9,814 nucleotides of DNA from a bacterium (GCA_030611905.1 JAUWOX010000030.1:1-9814), one strand, 5' to 3'; shown: positions 1 through 5,588, counted from the first letter of the stretch. The notes: generated by a model not told the origin, from the sequence alone. Program-made: numbers and translations.

Positions 1-2714
1 TATGGATGGGAACTTCCACCTCATCTTCTGATGAATGGATTGAATTAAAAAACACCACTGATCAAGACACAGATCTTTCTAATTGGGACATAACAAGAAA
101 AAGCTCTGGAACAGAAATATTTATGTTAACAATTCCGGAAAACAGTATTATTCCAGCAAACAATTATTTTTTAATTTCCAACTATGCTGAAACTTCAACT
201 AGCTCCGAGCTAAATATTAAGCCGGATTTAGAAAGCACAAGTGTGTCATTAGCTAATTCTAATTTACAAATAAAACTTTATGACAATACTTGGAATTCAG
301 GCGGAACTTTAATTGATACTGCTGATGATGGCACAGGAGTCCCTTTAGCTGGTTCTTATATTAAAGATACGGTTTGGCAATCCATGGAAAGAAATATAAT
401 TCCAGGCGACGGCACGCAAGAAGAAAATTGGCATACCGCTCTTGATTCAATTAATTTTGATGCTGGTTCGACATCCCTAGGCTCGCCAGGCACTGCCAAC
501 AGCCAGCCTAATCAGCCGCCGGAGATTATTTCTGCTTTAGCTTTGCCAGCTTCGATCTCACCCGAATCTCAGGTTGATTTTCAAGTCCAGGTCAGCGATT
601 CAGACGGAGCCAATGACATAGATCAAGTAATTATTAATTTATCAGGAATAGGCGGTCTAGAACAAGAAATGATTAATATTGGAAATGGAAACTTCAATTC
701 CCAATTCATAATTCCCGATTCTGTTCAAGCAGGGGAATATCAAATCCCTGTTCGAGTTTTAGATTCCGTTGGTAATGTAGCCGAAGAAAATATCCCTTTG
801 ACCATAACTCTACCGACTTATTCCAGTTCGATCATAATAAACGAACTTCTCCCTAATCCGTCTGATTCAGAAGATAATGAATTTATTGAATTATATAACA
901 CTTCTTCCCAAGCAGTAGAGCTTAATAATTGGATCCTCGGTGATAATTCAACAAGCCGCTACACTATTGATTCCAATGATTTTCCTTCAACCCAAATCAC
1001 AGCTTTTGGTTATTTTGTAATTTTCCGCACCACCAGTAAAATCGCGCTTAATAATTCTTCTGGTGATTCTGCCAAACTCTTCCAGCCAGATCAAAATCTT
1101 TTAGATCAAGTTGAATACACAGAATCTGCTCCAGATGGCCAATCTTACAACAAAATTAACGATTCTTGGCAATGGTCAACTACCCTAACTCCGAACCTAG
1201 CCAATACTATTACCGCTTTAAACCACGCACCCAAGGCAAATGCCGGTAGTGACCAAACTGCTTATGTGGGGGATAAGTTCACCCTTAATGGCTCTAAATC
1301 GTCAGACGAAGATAATGATACTCTAAGTTTTACATGGAACTTTGGAGATAATTCACAAACAACAGGCAATCCAGTCAGCCATAAATATAATAAAGCCGGG
1401 ACTTATGCTGTAACTTTAACAGTCAGCGATGGCCAAGAGCAAGATCAAGACACTCTCAAGGTCACTATCAAACAAAAATCACAAGAATCAGACAGCCCAG
1501 ATGAAAATGAAGAAGAAATTCCTCAAGGGCCATATTCTAAGGATCTTGTAATAACAGAAATCCTCCCTAATCCAGAAGGATCAGACACAGATGATCAGGG
1601 AGAATATATTGAAGTTTACAATAAGGGCAGTAATGAAATTGATTTATACTACTGGTATATTGATGACATAGAAGGCGGATCAAAACCGCATCAAATTGAA
1701 GAGCATCTTAAAATAAAATCAAAGCAATATCATGTTTTTTACCGCGGTGAAACAAAATTATCTCTTAATAATTCCGATGAATCTGCTCGCTTAATCTGGC
1801 CCGATGAAAAAGTTGCTCAAGAAATACACTTTGATGATACAGCTAAAGAAGGCTCCTCTTATGCTCTAGGAGATGATGGCAAGTGGCATTGGACAACTAC
1901 GCCAACTCCAGGTCAAGCCAATAAAGTTCAAGAAACAGAAGAAGAGGCAGACGACAAAAAACAAGATTCAGAAGATAATAATCTAAATGACAAGCAAGAA
2001 TTAATTTCCGCTCCGCGATTATCAATTCAAGATGTCCGCGCTAAAAAACGTTATGACAAAGTCAAAACCGCCGGTATTATTACAGCTCCGCCAAAAGTTC
2101 TATCTGAATCATATTTTTATATCCAAGATTCAACTTCAGGCATTCAAGTTTATTCATCTAAAAAAGATTTTCCAGATCTTAAATTAGGCGATGAAATAGA
2201 AGTTAATGGCAAAGTATCAGAAGCTTCTCAGGAAAAAAGAATTCTAATTTCATCTTCAGAAGATATCAAAGTCTTAGCTAATAATAAAGAAATCGTTCCA
2301 GTTAGAATTGAAACCGGCAAAGTGGGAGAAGCTTTAGAAGGCAAGCTTGTTTTAGCATCCGGCCAGCTAGAACGCTCATCAGGTAATATCTCTTATATCA
2401 ATGACGGTTCCGGTACGCTTAAAACCTATCTACAAAAACAAACTGGTATTGCCAAGCCAGACATAGAAAAAAACAAATGGATAACATATCAAGGAATCAT
2501 CGGCCAAACTTCTACTGGCTATCGTCTGATGCCTCGTTTTGATACTGACGTTAAAGCCGGCAAATTTTCTATTAATCCCAGCATGGGCCTAACTTCAATT
2601 CCCAAAGCAGGAACCAATCATCGCATTGCCATGCTCATAATTTTATCAGCCCTGGCCGCATACTATCTATACCCACAAATTAAAAACAAAATAAAAAACC
2701 CCCGTTATCTCTAG
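1..2714 (+). CDS. Large lamin-tail-domain/PKD surface protein, C-terminally membrane anchored (5' partial)
   Basis: The frame is open to the left edge. Codon 3-5 is Trp, giving W-M-G-T just before DEWIEL, which is the interior of a lamin-tail domain, so the internal ATG at 6 is probably not the start. Counting from that Met, the order is: lamin-tail domain (LTD) 1 about 1-165 (DEWIELKN, ends SPGTAN); Ig-like segment about 170-270; LTD 2 about 273-402 (INELLPNP, EFIELYN); PKD domain about 407-488 (ANAGSDQ, FTWNFGD, HKYNKAGTYAVTLTV); LTD 3 about 512-640 (ITEILPNP, EYIEVYN, TPTPGQAN); acidic linker 641-665; OB-like beta region about 668-850 (FYIQDSTSGIQVY, LGDEIEVNGKV); TM helix about 873-889; then a basic end. 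Known family: LTD and PKD modules occur in secreted or surface proteins. Inference: an extracellular adhesion or nuclease-associated scaffold held by the C-terminal helix; no catalytic motif is visible. It ends in TAG, 6 nt from the convergent gene's stop. Confidence 0.9.
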   Translation, partial: WMGTSTSSSDEWIELKNTTDQDTDLSNWDITRKSSGTEIFMLTIPENSIIPANNYFLISNYAETSTSSELNIKPDLESTSVSLANSNLQIKLYDNTWNSGGTLIDTADDGTGVPLAGSYIKDTVWQSMERNIIPGDGTQEENWHTALDSINFDAGSTSLGSPGTANSQPNQPPEIISALALPASISPESQVDFQVQVSDSDGANDIDQVIINLSGIGGLEQEMINIGNGNFNSQFIIPDSVQAGEYQIPVRVLDSVGNVAEENIPLTITLPTYSSSIIINELLPNPSDSEDNEFIELYNTSSQAVELNNWILGDNSTSRYTIDSNDFPSTQITAFGYFVIFRTTSKIALNNSSGDSAKLFQPDQNLLDQVEYTESAPDGQSYNKINDSWQWSTTLTPNLANTITALNHAPKANAGSDQTAYVGDKFTLNGSKSSDEDNDTLSFTWNFGDNSQTTGNPVSHKYNKAGTYAVTLTVSDGQEQDQDTLKVTIKQKSQESDSPDENEEEIPQGPYSKDLVITEILPNPEGSDTDDQGEYIEVYNKGSNEIDLYYWYIDDIEGGSKPHQIEEHLKIKSKQYHVFYRGETKLSLNNSDESARLIWPDEKVAQEIHFDDTAKEGSSYALGDDGKWHWTTTPTPGQANKVQETEEEADDKKQDSEDNNLNDKQELISAPRLSIQDVRAKKRYDKVKTAGIITAPPKVLSESYFYIQDSTSGIQVYSSKKDFPDLKLGDEIEVNGKVSEASQEKRILISSSEDIKVLANNKEIVPVRIETGKVGEALEGKLVLASGQLERSSGNISYINDGSGTLKTYLQKQTGIAKPDIEKNKWITYQGIIGQTSTGYRLMPRFDTDVKAGKFSINPSMGLTSIPKAGTNHRIAMLIILSALAAYYLYPQIKNKIKNPRYL

Positions 2715-2720
2715 CAGAGG

Positions 2721-3017
2721 CTATTCGCAAGGTACAAACCACGCGCCTGAAAACTCTTTTGTACGGCCATCAGGCACTTCGATTGTTACAAATTGAGAAT
2801 GTCCAACATCCTTTCTAGCATGAATCCCACATTGCTTGTGATGAGGATCATGTGATCTTTTGCCACAGTTGCAGCTCGTCGGCACATCCCAGACTCTTGA
2901 TACTCTAAATGGTCCTTTACCGTGCTTGGCAATGAGACTAGTCAAAAAATAACCACCCCTATCCATATCCCATTTTACCCTGTTGTCAGCTTCATATCTA
3001 TGCTCCTGATCTGCCAT
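2721..3017 (-). CDS. Small Cys/His-rich hypothetical protein (98 aa)
   Basis: I do not recognise the family. The start is placed at the ATG at 3017 (MADQEHRY), because AAGGAGG lies exactly 7 nt upstream; the ATG nine codons earlier (3044) has no SD. The centre holds a metal-ligand-like cluster, CNCGKRSHDPHHKQCGIH, with three Cys and several His, followed by a beta-like stretch (HSQFVTIEVPDG, EFSGAWFVP). The N-terminal half (RVKWDMDRGG, GPFRVSRVWDVP) also looks beta-rich, so a small barrel with an inserted zinc loop is possible, but this is inference. It has its own consensus promoter upstream, stands alone, and converges on the lamin-tail gene with a 6-nt gap. Stop TAG. Confidence 0.8.
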   Translation of the reverse strand: MADQEHRYEADNRVKWDMDRGGYFLTSLIAKHGKGPFRVSRVWDVPTSCNCGKRSHDPHHKQCGIHARKDVGHSQFVTIEVPDGRTKEFSGAWFVPCE

Positions 3018-3024
3018 GGCTATA

Positions 3025-3031
3025 CCTCCTT
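3025..3031 (-). promoter_or_regulatory. Strong Shine-Dalgarno deciding the start at 3017
   Basis: AAGGAGG on the minus strand, 7 nt before ATG 3017. The longer open frame starting at 3044 lacks any comparable signal. Confidence 0.85.
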
Positions 3032-3057
3032 GCTCCTGGCTCATTCACAATCAGTGA

Positions 3058-3086
3058 ATTATATATTATAAAAAACATTTTGTCAA
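3058..3086 (-). promoter_or_regulatory. Consensus sigma70-type promoter for the 2721-3017 gene
   Basis: Minus strand: TTGACA (3081-3086), 17-nt spacer, TATAAT (3058-3063). Both hexamers match the bacterial housekeeping consensus completely. The predicted transcription start falls within a short dyad, TTCAC-N5-GTGAA (3044-3058), which abuts the -10 and could be an operator or a 5'-UTR hairpin. Confidence 0.85.
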
Positions 3087-3107
3087 ATCTAGTTATTAGA
3101 ATAAACT

Positions 3108-3172
3108 ATGCCCAAGTGCCTGAAAAAAAATTAAAAAAGCTTAAAAAAAAAGACCATGTCTGGTCTAGATAA
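3108..3172 (+). pseudogene. Decayed partial copy of the 4075 microprotein gene
   Basis: ATGCCCAAG opens a frame that stops after eight codons (MPKCLKKN). One nucleotide appears to be missing: from 3119 another frame reads P-E-K-K-L-K-K-L-K-K-K-D, matching the LEKKLRKQAKKKD stretch of the ORF at 4075, with TGAAAAAAAATTAA identical at nucleotide level. The sequences just before the two ATGs are also alike (both contain AAACTATGCCCAA). The copy then runs into the terminator of the neighbouring minus-strand gene and ends at TAA 3170-3172. Probably a duplicated and frameshifted 5' part. Confidence 0.55.
3143..3166 (-). terminator. Rho-independent terminator of the 3208-3393 gene
   Basis: Minus strand: AGACCA, GACA loop, TGGTCT (stem 6 bp, 3151-3166), followed at once by a run of nine T (complement of 3143-3151). 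It lies about 40 nt past the stop codon. Confidence 0.85.
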
Positions 3173-3207
3173 ATAACGATATTAAACTAATGCGCAGGAT
3201 GATCCAT

Positions 3208-3393
3208 CTAGTCAGGCCTCAAAAAGTCTCTCAATTCTTGGGTAGTTACTCTTTGCCAAAGATGATAGTGACTATTGAATTGCATCCATATTTGTCCACA
3301 TGAACAAGTAAATTTAATACTATTAACTGTTCCTCCTGGAGGACAAAAGGGGTTCTTGTCAGAACTACTATCAACCTTTTTACACTGGCACAT
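3208..3393 (-). CDS. Small Cys-rich hypothetical protein (61 aa)
   Basis: No family recognised. The start chosen is ATG 3393 (MCQCKKVD): AAGGAGG ends exactly 7 nt before it. An upstream ATG at 3462 in the same frame lies inside the promoter region and has no SD. Five Cys are present: C2 and C4 at the N-terminus, C17 (NPFCPPGG), and C30/C32 (FTCSCGQIW), a CxC pair followed by an HYHLW motif, so metal binding is plausible but unproven. The gene is a single transcription unit with its own promoter and terminator, whose leader is nearly the same as that of the 3765-3974 gene. Stop TAG. Confidence 0.75.
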   Translation of the reverse strand: MCQCKKVDSSSDKNPFCPPGGTVNSIKFTCSCGQIWMQFNSHYHLWQRVTTQELRDFLRPD

Positions 3394-3400
3394 GCTCGCC

Positions 3401-3407
3401 CCTCCTT
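3401..3407 (-). promoter_or_regulatory. Strong Shine-Dalgarno deciding the start at 3393
   Basis: AAGGAGG on the minus strand with a 7-nt spacer to ATG 3393; it rules out the longer reading from 3462 as the main start. Confidence 0.85.
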
Positions 3408-3429
3408 CTACTGTTAAAGTGCTACTATC

Positions 3430-3458
3430 AGTTAAGCAAAAATAAATTATAATGTCAA
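3430..3458 (-). promoter_or_regulatory. Promoter of the 3208-3393 gene
   Basis: Minus strand TTGACA (3453-3458), 17-nt spacer, weak -10 TTAACT (3430-3435). The whole promoter and leader align to those of the 3765-3974 gene with only a few changes and 1-nt gaps; the good TATAAT there corresponds to the degenerate -10 here. Confidence 0.65.
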
Positions 3459-3463
3459 TCAAA

Positions 3464-3488
3464 ATAAAAAACCCCTAAAGATAGAGGT
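3464..3488 (-). terminator. Rho-independent terminator after the 3489-3728 gene
   Basis: Minus strand ACCTCTA, TCTT loop, TAGGGGT (3471-3488; 7 bp with one G-U pair), then six T and a T-rich tract. It begins at the base after the TAG stop. Confidence 0.8.
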
Positions 3489-3728
3489 CTATGTCGAAAG
3501 AGCTCCGTTCATCCACAAGACATAAATGACAATTAAACCAAAAGGAACTAAGCACTGTAAAGCGCCGCCAATATTTCTAGTCGCAATGTCTCTGTTTGTA
3601 TATTCGTGAGGTACTCTTAAGGGCACAAGCTCTTGCACATATTGACCCAATCCGATGAAAAAAACCATCAAAAGGGGAAATCCAAACGTCGCCATAAATA
3701 GCTCAAAACACTTAAGCGCTTCAGTCAT
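3489..3728 (-). CDS. Small two-TM membrane protein (79 aa)
   Basis: Function unknown. The start is ATG 3728 (MTEALKCF), with AAGGA 7 nt upstream; a GTG at 3746 would extend the frame by six codons but would place this SD inside the coding region. Residues about 9-28 (LFMATFGFPLLMVFFIGLG) and about 55-74 (ALQCLVPFGLIVIYVLWM) form two hydrophobic helices, joined by a polar loop (VPHEYTNRDIATRN). The N-terminus is only weakly charged, so topology is uncertain. It is the second gene of an operon with the 3765-3974 gene (36-nt gap containing a hairpin), and a terminator follows the stop directly. Stop TAG. Confidence 0.75.
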   Translation of the reverse strand: MTEALKCFELFMATFGFPLLMVFFIGLGQYVQELVPLRVPHEYTNRDIATRNIGGALQCLVPFGLIVIYVLWMNGALST

Positions 3729-3741
3729 ATTGCCTTCCTTT

Positions 3742-3758
3742 TTCACCGCCTTGGTGAA
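3742..3758 (-). promoter_or_regulatory. Intercistronic hairpin just upstream of an SD
   Basis: Minus strand TTCACC, AAGGC loop, GGTGAA: a perfect 6-bp stem between two cotranscribed genes, directly before the SD AAGGA of the 3489-3728 gene. No T-run follows, so it is not a simple terminator. Effects on translation or mRNA ends are possible. Confidence 0.45.
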
Positions 3759-3764
3759 CTAATC

Positions 3765-3974
3765 CTATACTTTTCCATCAAGAACTCTAGCTAGCCGTTT
3801 TCTATACAAACGTTCCTGTTCTGTGCCTATTGGCGCTCCAAGCTCTGCCAACTGTGCTTTTTTCCGCTCAAATCCTTTAGTATCTCCATCTAAAACCAGG
3901 TTAACACATTCAGCATGAAGGCCCTGTATTCTTTCTTCATTCGGGTTTTTTAATGACGGATTTCCGCTAGACAT
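3765..3974 (-). CDS. Small charged hypothetical protein (69 aa)
   Basis: No family recognised. A hydrophilic, probably helical protein (GLHAECVNLVLDGDTKGFERKK and QERLYRKRLARVLDGKV are amphipathic and charged) with a single Cys and no membrane segment. ATG 3974 is preceded by a double purine tract, GAGGAGGGAGGAG, giving SD matches at several spacings. It is the first gene of a two-gene operon and has a full-consensus promoter, so strong expression is inferred. Stop TAG, then 36 nt to the next gene. Confidence 0.75.
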   Translation of the reverse strand: MSSGNPSLKNPNEERIQGLHAECVNLVLDGDTKGFERKKAQLAELGAPIGTEQERLYRKRLARVLDGKV

Positions 3975-4011
3975 ATCGCTCCTCCCTCCTCGTTGTCAAA
4001 GAGCCATTATC

Positions 4012-4041
4012 ATTATAAACAAAAATGAATCACAATGTCAA
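4012..4041 (-). promoter_or_regulatory. Consensus sigma70-type promoter for the 3974/3728 operon
   Basis: Minus strand TTGACA (4036-4041), 18-nt spacer, TATAAT (4012-4017). Both hexamers are exact. A second TTGACA occurs downstream in the leader (minus strand of 4000-4005) but without a matching -10 at proper distance. Confidence 0.85.
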
Positions 4042-4074
4042 TCTTATTATTATGTTATTAATTATTATTAAACT

Positions 4075-4182
4075 ATGCCCAAAGATCTTGAAAAAAAATT
4101 AAGAAAGCAAGCCAAGAAAAAAGACTTTGGCAAGCAAAGAACCGATGCCTATGTTTATGGCACTATACGCAAACTTGGTTGA
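4075..4182 (+). CDS. CPR-type microprotein with DAYVYGTIRK motif, possibly truncated by TGA
   Basis: A 35-codon frame starting MPKDLEKKLRKQ: a Lys-rich helical first half, then DAYVYGTIRKLG and TGA. From memory, CPR genomes carry many short proteins of this pattern that continue after the final G with W-K-P and a short basic tail; I cannot check this here. In this copy the TGA (4180-4182) stands where the Trp codon would be, and the same frame continues KLSSQKKNKKK to TAA at 4216-4218. So the gene may end 12 codons early by a TGG to TGA change, or be a pseudogene. No SD is visible before ATG 4075; the upstream region is shared with the divergent promoter at 4012-4041. Confidence 0.55.
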   Translation: MPKDLEKKLRKQAKKKDFGKQRTDAYVYGTIRKLG

Positions 4183-4220
4183 AAGCTGTCAAGCCAGAAA
4201 AAAAATAAAAAGAAATAATA

Positions 4221-4243
4221 AAAAAAAAGAGACTTTCGTCTCT
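4221..4243 (-). terminator. Rho-independent terminator ending the minus-strand 4249-5092 unit
   Basis: Minus strand AGAGAC, GAAA tetraloop, GTCTCT (perfect 6-bp stem, 4228-4243), then eight T. It begins 5 nt after the TGA at 4249-4251, not near the TAG at 4453-4455 which lies over 200 nt upstream. That supports the intervening segment being part of the transcribed gene. Confidence 0.85.
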
Positions 4244-4248
4244 AAGGT

Positions 4249-4452
4249 TCAACCTTCTTGCGACTCCCTTGCTATTTCAAGAGCAGTTGCAAGTATATCT
4301 TGGTGTTGTCTAGCTGGAAACCCTCTCAAAATAGCAACTATTTCTTCAATTGCTTTTTAAGCCCGAAGTTTTTGAGCAAGCTCTAGCTTATCATCTGGTC
4401 TTGAATCAGACTTGCCAGGGCATGGCTGATCAGGCTCAGAAGCTGGAGCCCC
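4249..4452 (-). pseudogene. In-frame coding extension of the 4453-4749 gene beyond TAG, with an internal TAA
   Basis: The codons after the TAG at 4453-4455 stay in the same frame: a Pro-rich linker (GAPASEPDQPCPGKSDSRPDD), a helix (KLELAQKLRA), TAA at 4357-4359, then KAIEEIVAILRGFPARQHQD, continuing ILATALEIARESQEG and TGA (4249-4251). The text on both sides of the TAA aligns without gaps to the end of the neighbouring gene: ELAQKLRA-stop-KAIEEIVAIL against EWAERLYQREIARRIVRIL, then GFP against EFP and so on. This is strong evidence for real (or recently real) coding sequence. Two in-frame stops make it a pseudogene tail, or a recoded extension. No SD or start codon supports independent translation of the linker part. 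Confidence 0.6.
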
Positions 4453-4749
4453 CTATTTTAGACCCTGATCGCCTGCAGACGTAGCGCTCTTTGCATCTAG
4501 CATTTGCTGACCAGCTTGTGTCAAGCTATACGAAAGATCCCTTAGTTCACCATGTCTTTTAATTATTCCACGATCTACTGCCCCCTGCACTGCGCGTCCC
4601 ATATGCGCTGGCATAGAATGTTCAAATTCAGGACGTCTCCAGAGCAAAGTAACAATATTATAACCTTTCGCCTCACCAAATCGTACAGTTAACTCTGCTA
4701 CAACAGTAGCAACAATTTTGTCTGCTTTAGGTCTACTTACCTCGTTCAT
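4453..4749 (-). CDS. Small winged-helix-like protein (98 aa to first TAG)
   Basis: Function not certain. The pattern resembles a small winged-helix domain: N-terminal helix (KADKIVATVVAELTVRFGEA), a second helical stretch with HMGRAVQGAVDRGIIKRHG as a possible recognition helix, and a final strand and helix, YSLTQAGQQML, like the 'LT..G' ending of many MarR/PadR-type folds. DNA binding is inferred. The start ATG 4749 is preceded by AGGAGG with a 4-nt spacer and overlaps the stop of the upstream gene as ATGA, so translation is probably coupled. The TAG end at 4453 is doubtful, since the frame continues with sense codons homologous to the neighbour's C-terminus; the original protein may have been about 166 aa. 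Confidence 0.7.
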   Translation of the reverse strand: MNEVSRPKADKIVATVVAELTVRFGEAKGYNIVTLLWRRPEFEHSMPAHMGRAVQGAVDRGIIKRHGELRDLSYSLTQAGQQMLDAKSATSAGDQGLK

Positions 4750-5092
4750 GTTTCCTCCTGCGAGCTAACTCGCTCTTGTGCTTGTGTAGCAATAGCTTGA
4801 TATTCGTCAGGCGGAAATTCAGACAAAATACGAACAATTCTTCTAGCAATTTCTCTTTGATAAAGTCTTTCAGCCCATTCTAGATGACAAGTATTTTTTG
4901 CAATTCCTGAAGCGCTATTTGTAAATGACTCATTTGCTCGATAAGATAGACCGCACTTATCGGATCTTCTTCATCACCACTCAATTCTTCGTCGTTCAGT
5001 TCTTCTTCGTCATATGCAAAGATTAACTCTAGCAAAGGAATTATTCTAAACGGATTTCCAATAGCCTCTAAAATATTACCTAATAAGGAACA
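4746..5092 (-). pseudogene. Frame-disrupted small gene, translationally coupled to 4749 (about 115 aa if repaired)
   Basis: Two minus-strand frames join into one plausible protein. Frame 1 (open 5092 to 4883, stop TAG 4880-4882) gives GNPFRIIPLLELIFAYDEEE, an acidic patch, and IEQMSHLQIALQELQK. Frame 2 (open 4970 to 4749, TGA 4746-4748) gives NTCHLEWAERLYQREIARRI, then VRILSEFPPDEYQ and ERVSSQEET. They meet at an A6 run on the minus strand (complement of 4894-4899); one extra A, or a -1 slip, would join QELQK to NTCHLEWAERL. Its C-terminus is similar to the extension at 4249-4452. No convincing start codon: ATG 5093 is in frame 2 and stops after five codons. Its end overlaps ATG 4749 as ATGA. 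Either a recent frameshift, a sequencing or assembly indel, or slippage. Confidence 0.55.
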
Positions 5093-5101
5093 TTAAAAAA
5101 G

Positions 5102-5128
5102 ATTATCATTATTTAACAGAATTGTCAA
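5102..5128 (-). promoter_or_regulatory. Possible promoter of the minus-strand 4249-5092 unit
   Basis: Minus strand TTGACA (5123-5128) with GATAAT (5102-5107) at a short 15-nt spacing. It lies back-to-back with the plus-strand promoter at 5137-5165. The short spacing and the lack of an SD after it suggest a weakened promoter. Confidence 0.4.
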
Positions 5129-5136
5129 CAACATAT

Positions 5137-5165
5137 TTGACAAAAAGTATAGAAAATAATATATT
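5137..5165 (+). promoter_or_regulatory. Sigma70-type promoter of the 5205-5861 operon
   Basis: TTGACA (5137-5142), 17-nt spacer, TATATT (5160-5165). The start codon of the first gene is 40 nt downstream. Confidence 0.8.
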
Positions 5166-5204
5166 AATGTTGCGTTCTCTAACAACCGCAAGGGAGGCAA
5201 AGCG

Positions 5205-5555
5205 ATGACCATTCTGGTTTTAGCCGCTATTCTTGAATTAGGTCTCATTTTTGTAGGTTTATTAATTATATTTGAATATATTCCTCCCTGTACTAATCAT
5301 TTCATAGTAGGCAGTATTATAATCATTCTTGGCATTCTTCTTTTTCTAGATACTCTCTATAAAATCTTCCTGAAGAGATGCAACAACTGTCAAAAGAGGG
5401 GTTCCATTCGAACTGTAAGAGTCAAAAATCCAAATAAACTTGATTATTATAGACTACATCTAGAAGTCGGTGCTTTTTGCCCCCACTGCGTCAAGACAGA
5501 ATCTTGGCGTGAGAATCCTTTGTTCGAAGAGTTTGCTAAATGTCTGGAAACTTAG
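5205..5555 (+). CDS. Small membrane protein with C-terminal zinc-ribbon-like motif (116 aa)
   Basis: No named family recognised. Two hydrophobic helices, about 2-24 (ILVLAAILELGLIFVGLLII) and 33-55 (FIVGSIIIILGILLFLDTLY), are followed by a soluble basic tail containing C59-x2-C62 (RCNNCQKRG) and C92-x2-C95 (FCPHCVKTE), about 30 residues apart, as in zinc ribbons. The positive residues after TM2 (KIFLKR) favour a cytoplasmic tail. AGGGAGG lies 7 nt before ATG 5205. It is the first gene of a two-gene operon with the 90-aa membrane protein 33 nt downstream. A membrane-tethered metal-binding or nucleic-acid-binding role is inferred only. Stop TAG. Confidence 0.8.
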   Translation: MTILVLAAILELGLIFVGLLIIFEYIPPCTNHFIVGSIIIILGILLFLDTLYKIFLKRCNNCQKRGSIRTVRVKNPNKLDYYRLHLEVGAFCPHCVKTESWRENPLFEEFAKCLET

Positions 5556-5588
5556 TCTTTTCACCACGGAAGAAGAGGAGGAAGACCC

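Noticed and set aside
2700..2720. Terminator between the convergent lamin-tail and 2721 genes
   Set aside because: Only a 4-bp CTCT/AGAG stem with a 3-nt loop, not adjacent to the T-rich tract; too weak to call.
4127..4360. 77-codon plus-strand open frame
   Set aside because: Its 5' part overlaps the microprotein in another frame, its middle is the terminator, and its 3' half is antisense to the homology-supported minus-strand coding tail; no SD.
4075..4749. Alternative genetic code (TGA as Trp/Gly, or TAG/TAA as Gln)
   Set aside because: Long genes show no in-frame TGA, TAG or TAA, several small genes end on TAG right before terminators, and the 7365 gene ends on TGA at its terminator. Local nonsense changes or readthrough explain the data better.
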